DNA of 64,000 nucleotides from contig NC_092580.1 of NCBI RefSeq assembly GCF_037975245.1, positions 15,041,001 to 15,105,000 of the forward strand. Direction: 5' to 3'. The notes beneath the pieces were generated by a model. That model was not told where the DNA came from. It saw only the letters and a list, made by a program, of their open reading frames with translations, and ran no database searches. Origin of the DNA: Apostichopus japonicus. Taxonomy: Eukaryota > Echinodermata > Holothuroidea > Aspidochirotida > Stichopodidae. The translations under genes and the position numbers were made by a program. Positions 24,602-38,200 of this stretch are shown one piece after another. The stretch's first letter is position 1, and each line of letters opens with the position of its first letter.

Positions 24602-24682
24602 ATGTTGATCTTGTCTGAAGATCGCTCAATGCGTGAAACTCCGAGTAACAACTACTAGTGTTCCACTAGTCTCAACATATAT
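24602..24682 (+). ncRNA. Candidate type I hammerhead ribozyme
   Basis: The conserved core is in order: CTGAAGA at 24615-24621, GAAA at 24634-24637 and a GTA cleavage triplet at 24645-24647. Stem II is CGC/GCG with loop TCAAT, with a U-U opposition next to the core. Stem III is ACT/AGT. Inner stem I is TTGT (24611-24614) with ACAA (24648-24651). An outer stem I pairs ATATGTTGA (24601-24609) with TCAACATAT beginning near 24672. Between them is a hairpin ACTAGTG/CACTAGT. Penelope-like elements are known to carry hammerheads, and this one resembles the motif in the element at 62.5-64 kb, so it is probably a relic of a related element. Confidence 0.6.
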
Positions 24683-24850
24683 ATATATATATTTATATAT
24701 ATATATACGTATATATATATATATATATGTAAATATATACGTATACATATATATACGTATACGTATATATATGTATATATATATGTATATATATATATAT
24801 ATATATACGTATGCGTATATAGTTTATATACGAGTATACGTATATATAGA
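24677..24850. repeat. AT array with interspersed CG (ATATACGTATAC-like)
   Basis: Alternating AT with regularly placed ACGT/ACGTATAC interruptions. Long Tyr-Ile open frames on both strands are artefacts of the repeat. Confidence 0.9.
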
Positions 24851-25545
24851 TCAATTGGGAGACGGCAGGATTCCAACAGTTCAAAAAGTACTTTCTTGTT
24901 GTATTACAAAGATATTGAAGGGGCAACCGAAAACATTGCAGTCATTCCTATATGTATACAGGTCCCAATCACTGTTGTTATTTGTATTTCTTCAAGTTAA
25001 AAACTAATAAGCTCTTCATAAACAGTCTAGCGAGAATTATAAAGGAAGTTAAAAGACTGAATGGAGCTTTAAATAATGCAAATAAATAAATGGAAAAAAA
25101 AAAGGTGGTAAATTTTCATTGCAATCGTAACTTTAATTTTACAAAATAATTTTCTTAAAAACTGAAGGTGAGCAAGGCAAGCAAAAAACTGTTTCAGTTG
25201 GTATTGAAAGCTATAGAAAATAATTGATTTAATAGCACATTAAATTTCCAAAAAAAATATGAACTAGAAACGAATTCTGTATCAATAATTTCAAGTAAAA
25301 AATACTTCAATAATTTGAAACACTTTTGCATAATCTTCAGTTTCAACAAATCATAAAGAGTCCTGTTAAGCCTAACCACTATAGAATGTTTTCGGTCATC
25401 AGCAAAGGAAGAAATGGCTTGACATTAATCCATACATCCTGCTTCTTCATGGATTCCATTAGCTACAAAGAGATGATAATTAAATGGTTGATATTCTTCA
25501 AATAGTAATAATATAATATAGAGGAAGGGAAAGTAGTAGCAGGGG
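24851..25545. other. AT-rich intergenic DNA
   Basis: Nothing supportable is seen. Confidence 0.4.
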
Positions 25546-25547
25546 TA

Positions 25548-26010
25548 AATTTCAGCTTAGTATCTTAACAATGGGATTTGGAGGGGAAGGGATAGGGAGG
25601 AAATGGTCCTGGTGGGAAAAAGTTTGACCTTCGTAGCATAATAATGTGGGTTGGGAGGGGAAGGGGGGGGGGGAGAAGGATGGGTGAGAGCAATGGTTTG
25701 ACCTTAGTAGCATAATAATGGAGGTTGGGATGAAGGGAAGTGGAGGAGAAGGGAGGGGAGGAGAAGGGTGAGGGCTGGGTGAAAGCAATGGTTTGACCTT
25801 AGTTGCATAATAATGGGGGTTGTGACGGGCAGGGGGAGGAGAAGGGAGGGGAGGAGAAGGGATAGGGATGGGTGAAAGCAATGGTTTTAGCTTAGTAGCA
25901 TAACATTGGGGTGAGGAGGGGAAGGGGAGGACATGGTAAACGAATGGGTGGAAGCAATGGTTTTAGCGTAGTAGCATAACAATGGCAAAGGTTAAGGGAG
26001 AGAAAAGACA
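25548..26010. repeat. Degenerate minisatellite, unit about 70-95 bp
   Basis: Six blocks each contain a motif like GGTTTGACCTTAGTAGCAT followed by a purine-rich GGGAGGGGAAGG spacer (motifs near 25548, 25622, 25695, 25790, 25882 and 25957). Pro/Ser-rich frames on the complementary strand come from the purine runs. Confidence 0.8.
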
Positions 26011-26243
26011 AAAAATGGGGTGGAAGCAATTGTTTACTGCACAGAGGCATATCAATGGGAATACAATGAGACAAGGGGAAGCAAAATGGGTGTGGCAGAA
26101 GAAAGCTTTTCACTTCTAAAATAGAAAACTTGCATTTTTTACTATTAGCCAGAAATCAGAAGCCACAACAAACTTTTAGAACAACACCACTTTGTCATAA
26201 TTCAAATTATCAAAGTGAATTATAACTGAGCAAACATTAAGTT

Positions 26244-29200
26244 TTAACTTCCTTGCATGCATTTGAGGCAGTTCTGATGTTTTTCTATGAAAGAACGTTT
26301 AAATATGTTACAGACCTTTTGTCTCTTGTAGCCATCATTTGGCACATCAAATCGATAACCTTCTGGGCACTGTCCTTGGTCCCCACTTGGTCCTTTCGTT
26401 GAACTTATTGTCCAAACATCTCCATGTTTTTTTCTACTACAAGCACTATGCATCGATGTAGTGCAATTCTTTGCGACATGCCATCTTCCATCTCTGCCTC
26501 TAAAACAATCAGAAAAAAAGCATCCATTACACTCACTCCTATTAGATATTCTTGTTACTTTGTAAATTTATTTATTTTTAGTTATTTATTTGTTTTGCCA
26601 CAAAGTACAAAGTGGAGGGAAGTCTTCCATAAAGCTTAACAATGTGGAAGACTCCCTGAAGAAAGAAAAGAAAAGAAATATATATATATAAACACATATA
26701 CATAAATATAAATACAAATTAAATGTTCAATATATATATAGTAATAACATACAGGTATAATTTGGTAGTAGTCAGTGACTAGCTATTATTTCCTTACAAA
26801 ACCACTTCTTAGAGGATGTGACTGACATTTTACTCTTTAAATCGTTCGTTAGAAGATTCCATGTTTTTGTTGCACGGTTTTGTAGGCTTAAAGTTCCAAT
26901 GGTGGTATTGTAGAGATTATAGTGGGCATGATTAGCATGCCTCGTGTTATGATTATGTACATCTGTGGATAGTGTGGATAGTGTAGCCAGAAATAGGGCC
27001 TGATATCGGGGAGGGTTGGGGTGTGTAACTACACATACCTCTATCAGCACTTTCAAATCAGCAATAAAGACGTTTTATTTCAAACAAACCTATGGTTAAG
27101 TGTTTTCAATTGTATTTTTGTATTTTGTTTATGTTTTGTTTAGCCCATTGAACCCTGGGATTTTGTGCTATATAAGCACCGGTGTAATAATAATAATAAG
27201 TAAACAACTTGTATGTAACTATGTTACAAGTCACATATCTATCTTGATATTGCCTTCATTTGGGATGAAATGAATGCAACGTGTCATTCTTGTACTATCT
27301 GTCTATGCTAGACGACAAAACGGAGAGAAGTAGGAATATTACCCTATGTAAATGCATGTAGACTGTGTCAAGTTAGTTGAGGGCTCTCCCTCTGCCCAGG
27401 TGTAGATGGCTGACCTCAACATAACTGGATTCAACTGATCAGCAGCAGGGTATCCAACTCTGATGAGAGATGAAGAATATATTGTGGTAAATGGCAAAAC
27501 TGGCAACAGACCATAATCTGAGGAACATGGAATATCTAAATGTATATATATATATATATATAGTGATATCAGAAATTGTAATGAGTTGGAAAATCCATAA
27601 CAGTGAAAAAACTTCCTGCCTCCACCGGGATTCGATTAATGGCTTTATATGCAGACACCCTAACCAACTAGGCTATGGACGCTGATTGAATGTTCAGGTG
27701 TTGAAAACTGGTAATATATAAATATTTATATGTAAAGAGAGAGAGAGAGGGACACATTGAGATATATGGAATTATATAAAGACACATTCAGTGCCTCTTT
27801 TAGTCTGGATTAAAACCATTTTTTTTATTACCCCTGATTTAACACCAGATCCAATCAAAATGACAACAAACCTGCATTTGGCATATTCTGAGAAATCCAG
27901 GATGACGCCTGTCTTCTTTGGTCCATTCCAGAAAGGTCTGTTCAATGAACATTGAAAGTAAAGTGTATTTAACTTTACAAGTTCAGATAGATACATTTCA
28001 TCAAGCCTAAAATGGTTCTCGATACAAAAGTAGTTGGCCAATGTGCTTCATTACTTTGGTGTATCTAACAATATTAAGAAGAATGGGGGAGGGAGGGGGA
28101 GGAGCGGTAGGTGGAGAAGGTAGTCACTCACAAAGTCAGTATTCATTGACCAAATCATAAAACGAGTATTTTTTAAATGATTTTATGATATATTGAATTT
28201 TAGGATATATTAAATGATTTTTAATGATATTACCAAATATAGTAGTAGCAAGAAAGATTAAGTCTGTTATTGCTATTGACCAAACTTTAGCTGCTGATTA
28301 ATATGGATATAAGATGGTATGTATATTTTGAAGTAATAAAAACAGCATTACTCTTACCCATAATTAGTACTGTCAGAGTAGTACCTCCTCGTAACAGACA
28401 GATTTCTCCCTCCACAGTGAGGATATGGTGTGAACTAATATGAAAAGAAATTATATACAAGCTCATATATTTATTTTTATTTATTTTATTTATTTGCATT
28501 TTTATCCAGGGTTGCTTATTCAGCAAAAGCTGGTTTCCAATAAGGCCCTGGTTTTTACATTAAACGTTATACATAAAAAGTAAAACATAGCAATACAAAA
28601 ACAATTAAATGTACAGATACAAAACAATTAAAGCTGTAAAGTGGAGACAACTACAAAATAGATAAAGATGGAAATAAAAGAATTATCAAAAATATAAGAA
28701 TAATCTACAATATAAGAATTATCAAAATATAGAAATTATTTAGAAAATAAGAATTAGCAAAAGGTGTCAAATAATTAAAAGAAGGGGCTATCCATCTCAT
28801 CTTCTGTTCAGGGGATATCTAAGTGTATAGGCGTTCAAATGTTTGATGCATAACACAAAGACTTAATTGACCGAGGAAAAATATACTCTTTGTGTTTTTC
28901 TACTGATAATCTGAAAATGATATAAGAACCTGAATGTCAACAGGCATGTCAATGGTTTTGATGATGCCATTTGATGTAAACCATGCACGGAAGATTTTCC
29001 GAGCTTTTACCATTTGTTGACTCGTGTAGTGATCAACAAGGTTATTGCACTAGTGTACATATCAAGTATGAACTTCATCCAGGTTTCACACTTTTGGAGT
29101 TTCACTCTGTTTGAAAGGTTTCCATATTGACCGTTGTTGATTGCAGATGACCTTTGATCTCCACAAGCAAACAAATGGTATCTTGTACTGAGTTGGATTT

Positions 29201-32200
29201 GCAAACCAAACACTAAATTCAACCATTGATGTACTTTTTTGAGTTACCATAGTTACAAGCCGAGGGGTGAAATACACACACCACATGCCATCACAATTAA
29301 ACAGATTTTGCTTTTGTCGGCGGCAAAGAATAAAGAAGATGGCATTTTGTTACTCATGACCGCAAAGCGAATTACAAGATCAACTATTTCATGTGAACAG
29401 AAAAATGTTCTATAAAGATATTAATGCATAAACTTAATTTATAGGAGCAATGGAAAGTATGGCTGGGAGTTAAAAATGATCTACCATATCACGTAGAAGC
29501 AGAAATTGCATCCAGATATGAGTTTTTATTACGGAAGCAAACAGCTCTGTAATATGCACATACCATATTGACAGGAAATTGCTCCCAGTAGGCCTCATGT
29601 ATATACTTCCCTCCATGAGTGCAGTTACCATCCCCAGCAAAAATAACCGTCTTATCCAGCTGTGGGAATTAGCAAACGAGGAGTGTGAGAGTCGACTGAA
29701 CAAAATCATAAACAACCGCTTAAAATAATATCAAATATTGTAACAGTGTTGCAGAGACTAGGATAAAAATCCTTTACTGAATTAGTCACTTCAACTTTCT
29801 CTTTTTGTTAAAATATATCAACATGATGATACCGGTCAAGACTGGAGACAACCATTCATTAATCCAAAAATAAATCCAAATAATTAGATATATTTGCCCA
29901 CAGATATATGACAGGGCCTCAGATTGGTTACAGGATTGGGGAACTTAACAGGTTATTATAGCACCACCCCCCCCCCCCACCGGCCCCAAAACTCCTATTA
30001 AAAAACAAATCATGATAAAAACTTAAATGAATGATTTGTAAGTGCCACCAAATTAAAAAATATTGTCACAAACTATTCCTCCTGTCTGCTAGAGCTACTT
30101 CTACCCAATTCCCAGTTAATCAAATAATGTGACTTAATCAACTATGAACATGATTCAGCTTTGTTGTCACTTAACACCCCCAGACTATGATCTTGACAAA
30201 TTTTAAAGATATGTGCTTAGCCTTTCGGGTCAGTATAAAAAGTACACTTAGTATACAGTGGGAAGAAAGCTTATACCCATACAATGCTACTTGAACGAAA
30301 ACAATGATTTCAACTGTTGTATTGAAATCGTTTTCAATACCCAAACATGATTGATGGCTGCATATTAGTCCTAACAAGCTTGGTGGGAAATGTAGGTTTA
30401 ACAACATTGGCTAAATAGTCGCAACAAGTACCAACACTTACATACACGTATCAATTTTGTTTATGCTCCCCTTAAGACTGTGTCCAACTTTTCAACCAAC
30501 TGCAACATTTTACCTTTCTTAACTCTCCCATGGAAGGCCAGTTCCCATTAAAGGTTTCCTTTAAATCGGAGGGAGTAAAAACAAAAGGCTCTACGTATTC
30601 CTGGATGGGTCCGTTTATAAGGTCATCATGTCCCTCTGTATGCTCCTCCCCGTCCTATCCAAAGAGAGAGTAGAAAGAAAACAATCAACTGAGTTGATCT
30701 TTGGTAAGTGCAGCAGTTAGCGAGAGAAAGGATGACTGTGAAGGGAAAGATGTGGGGTGGGGGAAATTATGGTACACCATAAACAGTACTTCCATAAACA
30801 ACAAAGGCTGTGATGTATGTTATATTGTACACCAGTAAGGGAAAGTATTGTCTGAAAAGGGAACAGAACGGAGACATATTTGAGGGCAAAACCATTGAGG
30901 ATAGGGGAGGATTGGAGAAATGTACAACCATAAGTTTAGATTTACACTCAGCTCAACCTGGAGACAGAATCTGTATTCTGATTGGTCCTCCATAGGTAAA
31001 ACATAGTGGGTTCTCTCTGTGCATCTTTTTAGATAAATAGCTGATCCTTAATATGGTCACAGCAGATATATCAAGTTCATTGGTTCCTATCATAGGGGCT
31101 AAAAGAATGACCAAGCATTTACTCTAAACATTAAAATAATTATAACAGAGAAACTAGTAGGATTTATTAGTAATTTTCATAATGAAACAATATTCAGTAA
31201 CTTCAAGAGGAAACTTTAACAAATCAGCAACCAAGTTCTTTTTGTAATGTTTTACACTCAATCTCTTTCTTCTTCTTTGTTTTGAGCTAATAATTTCCAA
31301 CTGCTGCAACTGATTACAGAACTACAGAAGGACAACATCTAATGGAGAAAGTCTTAAATACTTACCTCAAAATATATCCTGATAACTTTGCCCTTATTCC
31401 GTGGGTCCTTAACCCATTCCCCAATTTCCTTAATTCCTAGAAAGAAGGGACGGTCCAACGGTGAACATCCCACTGCTCGTTTATGAGCGTGGCTCAAACG
31501 AAGCTGTGAACATGAATTTCGATCACAGTTATTGGTTACCACAGGCAACAAATTTATAACAAGACAGTATTCATTGAAAGTTAAGCAATTGGATGCTTGC
31601 TGCACTGAACTTACTGAAGTCAATTTTAAGTCGGATCTATCTTTGAGAGAACTGATTACATAGTTTGGTTTATAGTTTGCTTCTAGAACGTTGAGGAAAG
31701 TGACAGAAAATTTCATTTCTGTGGATAGTAAAACTGTGCTACTGTTCAAAAGGTAACCTTGACAACAACACTGACCTTGTTGAAGCACCACCATGGATCC
31801 AACTCAAGGGCATGGACTCCAATATTGAGCATATCAGTTAAGCTTAACTCTTGGTTTGCTAAATATAACCACGTTTTATTATATGGAGGAAACTGACCTT
31901 GTTGAAGCACCACCATGGATCCAACTCAAGGGCATGGACTCCAATATTGAGCATATCAGTTAAGCTTAACTCTTGGTTTGCTAAACATAACCAGGCTTTA
32001 TTATATGGAGGCGGCCATTTACAATCATCCAAAACTGTGGAGCAGGAGAATTATAATTATTAAAAATTAATTGATATGCAGAAGAAAATATTGTCACTGA
32101 GTCAGTGTAATATAATAGAGTCCTGTTTGTCATTCATTCATTCATTAAATAATTCATTCATTCATTCATTCATTCATTCATTCATGCATTCATTCATTCA

Positions 32201-35200
32201 TTCATTTGTGGAGGATACATGCATATAAAATGCAATCTTTATTCATGGAATTGCATAAGGGATATACCCTGACAAAGTGACAAATAAGCCTGGATGCAAG
32301 GTAAAATAGGTTTCTCTTTTGCAAATATTTATTACACACAAAAAGTCTAATTAGTCTATATAAATTCTACCTGAAACAAACCATGAAAGTGTTTTTACAA
32401 AGTTCAGCTTCAAATCAAGCATGAGTTCCTGCATGATCAAATACTTACTGAATCATTGTCATTGAAACTAGCTAACTTAAGGGTGCATGAACAAGATATA
32501 AACTGTTTCATAAATCTCGGGTTACTTACAAATTTGTATCAGATAGTTAAAATCAAAAATAAAACTAGTTTTATATTAATTAGTGGTTTTTCCTGTTGAT
32601 TTCCTATGGAAAGGTTAACTCAAAATGAGGCCTGGCATTCAATATCAGCTCACAGCAGACACAAAGATATTACTTGAGTTGCTACAAAATTTTGGTCTTC
32701 AAGACGTTTGTTCTCTCTCAATTAAAATTTCACTTTTATTGAACAATTCCCCAAAGACAATGCACTTTGTTTTTGCGTGACACTTAAAAAACAAACTTAA
32801 AACAACACTAACCTCCATACATGTCTGCTCTGTTGTTAAATGCATTGTGACCCTGTGAAAAGAAAGTGAAAGTTGGTTAAAAGTCACAAACAGATAAATC
32901 AGAAGATATGATTCCTGAACGACAAGATTAAAAGGACTGGTTGGAAAACATATTCAAGCTATCTGCAGATGTCTCTCGGTATGACATTCGCTTATTTGAA
33001 TATTCCTGTACTACATCTCTTTCATCTTATTCAAGAGCACTGTAATGATGGTTTCTAGGATTTTTTAAATTTTATGTTGTTCTGTTCTGTGTTGGTTTTT
33101 AGGTTCTAGCTTCAATTGGAATTCTCACTAATTTAGCATTCAAATTGTAGATTTTGTAGTCAATCTGTTTAATATCGCTTTACTCTTCACCAGTGCTTTT
33201 AATTGTTTTTCGATCTCATGTTCCAGAAAATATCTGTATATGGTATATGTATTTACTGTTTTATGTATTTACTGTTTTATGTCATTGTATATTCTAGATT
33301 GTTTGTAAAGGTCACAGATGCATCGCGCGTAGTGCGCTATGTAAGATTTTATTTACATTACATTACATTACATGAAGTGCTGTTTGCACTATGACAGTGG
33401 CTGTGGTACATGTATAAAAGTGTTGATCATTTAAATTCTTTGAGGTAAACAGGAAGCTTGTTGCACAACAAATGCTATCCTTGCTTAGGCAAATGTTTCT
33501 CATCCCAAACTGCATACTTCTTTTTTGGACTGGCTCCTTATTTATTACCTTTTTTTTTTCCAAATGGTCAAATTGCATCATTTCAAACACGATTTGAAAA
33601 TAATTGGAACTTTATTTGAAGAATATATAAATCACTGACTAACTACACATTATGCATCTGGAATGTATTCGACTAGGCATAGTTTAAAAATGCAAGAAAT
33701 ATTTGGACTGTCAGCTACTCTTCTGGAGAAAGTTCCCCCACCCCCTATTTTACTTTGCCTATCAAGTATACAACAGACTTGTTGTACTACAGAACTTATA
33801 AGAAATCTCATTTTAGCTTTATTTCTTACAGAGATAGCACTGGCTTAACATTGAGTCTGTTTGGTCTACAGAAGAGTCTTGTTGCATATTAAACAACGGA
33901 TATGATCTATTAAACAGTACCAGTAAAACTTCAACCTTTGAGACACACTTGAAATATAACAAGAAAAAGAAGGGTTATTCATTAAAGTGGTGATTAGTTA
34001 CTGGTTTGTAACTTGGTTTAGGTATGAAAGCCAATAGAGAAGCACACAGTCTGTGCATTAAGAAGACTTACAGCAAGAAACTGAACATCTGGGAATGGTT
34101 TATGAATCTGTAAGGAAAACAGAAAAGATTGGACAAATTTATGTTGGAAGTTAAAGGAAGAAATATACACAATATAGCTGAGAAACAGCTTTGAATAGCT
34201 CTGAACAATTAATTTAGTTTTGCTCATAAAGCCTTTCAGATTAACTAATGATGAATTAGTGAGATGTATATTTGGATATCAAGCATCTAGATTTAGTGCA
34301 AAAGAATTTGTCCAACTTAAGTTAGCATATCTGCTAGCTTCTTTAATTTGCAATTGCTCATTAAGTCTTTTATGTTAACTAGTAATGAATTAGCGAGATG
34401 TATATTAAACTGGATATCATGCATCTAGATTTAATGGCCAAAAAAATTCATCAAACTTAAGGGAGAGTATATCTGCTAGCTTCCTTTATTTCCTTTGCTT
34501 GAATTTTAACTTTCTAATCTTCCTTTTCCTAAAACCTTCTCCACTTGGGGAACACTTGTGATACATGACTGGACAACTTACAGCTAGAAAAGTCTCATTC
34601 TAGATGAAACAGACATTCACAAACAACATTGATTAATGCAGGTAGTATATTTCAATAACATATTTTATTTTTGTAATCAATCACCCATTAATTACTGAAT
34701 TATCAAATTTCAAATTGACTGAAAGTTGAATGTCATACCAGGTCAGCAAGTCACCATCAAATGAATACCTTGAAATGAAAACTTTGAAATGAAACCTTTT
34801 CATTATATTTTTTAAATATCATGTTTCTGTGGACTATAATTTGTCTAGGACAAATGTTTTCTCCTTAGGACAAAACACTAATACCAGACAAAAACATGAC
34901 AAGAAAATGTCACCAATGAGACTGAATGTTTACATCTCACCTGTATCTCCCTCTGTGTCTTCAAGGCAAAGTCAAGCCAACGATCAATCGGAACGTGACC
35001 CTTTGAGCATCGGCCAAAGTTTATGCACTTTAAAATAACGAGAGAATAATCAACCTTTCAAGCTATAAATAGATTCAAAATAGACGACCATATCATCATC
35101 ACAGAAATCCAAATTTTCTTGTGTCAAAGGTCAACCACACTGGAATCAACATTCACAATGTTCTATCTATTCAAAAGATTCTTTTTATGTCAAGCACTTC

Positions 35201-38200
35201 AGTTTAGATTGAGATTCAACAGCCAAGGACACTCTATCCATCATGACAGCGCTGGTTACCCTGTTGCTGAATGCTTTAGCAACAGTACCAGTCAAACAAT
35301 TCAAACATGGAGAGTGCTTTTTATAGCAACTAGCAAAGTTCCATTCGGAAACTAACCGCAGACAATGTGAGCTTGATAACCATAATCTGTATAGGTCACA
35401 CATCACAGACTAACATCACACGGCTGAAACTAGAAACTTCCAAGTGGTTTTACACTCATGGGTGAAAAAAGCCTTAGCCTAATTTAGTACAGAGCTGCTG
35501 ACACAAGCTACAAATTCCATTGAAGATGGGCTAGGAGACCAAAATACTGTATAGTTTGTTCTTATTTTCTTTGCTCTAGCTTTTCCTTTCTTGCTGGATT
35601 CAGCATCAGCAATTCTATTCATTGTCCTATATAGATGGAAGGATGCATGGATACTGTCAGGACAGACAAATACTGTACATCATCTTAACAATTACCTCGG
35701 TACATTTTGAGAGAGAGCTGATTTGGTCACACACTCCTGCCAGAGGTTCTGTAGTATCTGCAGAGTTAAGAAACATTCAGACATATTTTATGACAAATAG
35801 TAAAAACATATATATGACAAATTGATCACCCTTAAGAACAGACTAGTTTATAATTCTTTCACAACACAAATGCTGTTCCATGATCGCTTAAAACTCAAGA
35901 GAGATGAGCCAGAAAGGTCACAGAATAAGCAGGGAATATTTTGATCCCTTTTACTAACACAGAGAACTTAATAATGAGGAAATCTACATTTTATTTTTAT
36001 TCTTATGTACGGGGTTAAATTTGACTGTACTCCTGAACTATTTTGCCATTCAAGTGATCGGCAGATGTGTTTAATTATCCTCAGCACTAGTGTTTAGCAT
36101 GAACCAGTGACCAACTAGCATAATGTTTACATTACTTCTTATACATTATCTGCTACAGTATGATAGATAATACTTCAATCTTAGCAATTTAAACAGTAAA
36201 TTACTATATAGCAGAACTCACCAATGGAATGGATATCTGCGACTATAGCTGAGCCTTCAGAAGAGTAACTTAGCTGTGCTAACACCTCTGCTTGGAATGT
36301 CCTATCATCGCTTTCATCCTCGACCAAGATGGTAAATTTGTAAGTAGAATTACCGTCGACCTCTGTCACATTAATGATCTGTCTCAAATGGCAGGTAATC
36401 TTAAAAGTGACAAAAAAATTTGATCAAAGAAATTTTCGTCTTACAGCATATATCAAGTAATTTGCAGGTGCATGGCAAAATTGCAAATGAAGAAACTGTT
36501 TGTCTGCAAGTACTGTACAGCTTGAAAAATTGCTACCATTAACCAAATAACCGATTAAGTACTGAGGTACTGCAATGTAGTCACATATGGTACAGAACAT
36601 ACATGTATTTTGGGGACCTTACATTCTATTTTCAATACAGAGTACAGTATCTGGTTTGAAAGACAATAATACTGGTTTCATTCCCGATATTTATTTCTCA
36701 ATTCTTTTAGCCAAGTGAAGACATGATACAAGAGTGAAAGTGAATGCATGCAGGTTTATGCGATACAAATGATGTAAGAGTATTAAATAGACATGCCATC
36801 AAATGTGCTGTATAATTTAAACGTCATCAGTATATTCAGCTCAAATATGCTAGAAATTTGAATAACGGTCGTTCATGCTCAAAACATTAATTGCGCTTTG
36901 CTGCCACCTCTCAAGCATTCTACCACACTAAATTTATTATATATAGGACATCAGTATTGCACCCCAATAATTAACATGTAAAAAGATTGCTAAAAGTTTT
37001 GAAAAGTACTTTCCGGGTGGTTATGAATTTCTACATTTTTTCGAGACATTAAATTGAGGAGAGTTATGGTAGAAAATTCAATGTCTATGATAGGGAAAAA
37101 TACTTTTAAGGGTGGGCAATAAAAAGCTAGCATATTTTGGTGTCAATAATGATGACATTAATAATTGAATGATTTTTCTCAAATTCTAGGAAAATGAACA
37201 TATAAAAGTTCAGACCCCTTCACAAAGGTATTATTGAAAACTTTCAATCTATAGTATTACTAACTTTTTGTATGTATAGCCTATTGGTGACCCTGAATGA
37301 ACCAACTCATGATGCTATTTAAACCCATGTTATGTTTCTTTAATGGAAATGAGGTCAGACAAGCTACAATATATGACATCACTCTGAAACTGACTTGAGG
37401 TGATTCATTTCCTAAATTATCCCCCACCCCCACCCTTCTTTCCAAATGAGAATCCCTAACTTGACACACATACAATAAAGATAGAAAAGACAACTCCCCC
37501 CCCTCCCCTACCCACCACAAAAAAAAATAGAGGCCGCATTTGGCATGTAGAAATCACTTTGATAAGTAGTTCATACTAATATTTCATACATATTAGTTCA
37601 TAATTACTATTATAAGATAAAACATCAACTGAAAGAGAAATAATTCCCCTTTTAATCTGTGTGCTTTTAGCACCTCCATAAAGTTCCCACTTTTGTTATT
37701 CATTTCATTTCCTGCCCACGGATGTAGTTTGCATACATGAACTGTTATAACTTTCAGTTTCTTCCAACGCATTGTTGAATTCCTTCATCTGATAAAGTGA
37801 TTCTTTCACTTTTATTATTAAGCTTTCTCAAAAGAGAGAACCAGGGCAGTTGTGAGATATTACTATTAATAGCTTTCCATCCTTTTGAAACTGAATCAAT
37901 TAAAGGAATTCACTTCAACAATGACATATACTTATATCATTTCTGATGATTGTATATATAAGCATATATCACCACTTAGGAAATGATGAGGGTTTTCAGT
38001 TAATAAACTGTAGCTATAAACCATGGCCTTGAAAATTAGGCTGTTGACTGACTAAATGCCAGTGGATTTTGCCCATTTCCAGTAGATTAAAAGGTACTGA
38101 CATTCTTCTGCCAGTAGATGGTAAGAACTTTAAGATATATGGAAAGTCAGTTAATAATAGTCAAAGAATCTACTTAATTTCGGTACCTAAAATAAGCCCT

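Noticed and set aside
24633-25007. Tyr-Ile-rich open frames across the AT array
   Set aside because: Alternating AT with no stops gives such frames on both strands; not genes.
25552-26113. Pro/Ser-rich open frames on the minus strand
   Set aside because: They arise from purine-rich minisatellite spacers, and the units are not conserved at the protein level.
29007-29286. Possible extra exon of the PLC-like gene (WFANPTQYKIPFVCLW)
   Set aside because: No acceptor/donor pair in the right phase; exons 29564 and 28434 join directly in phase 0.
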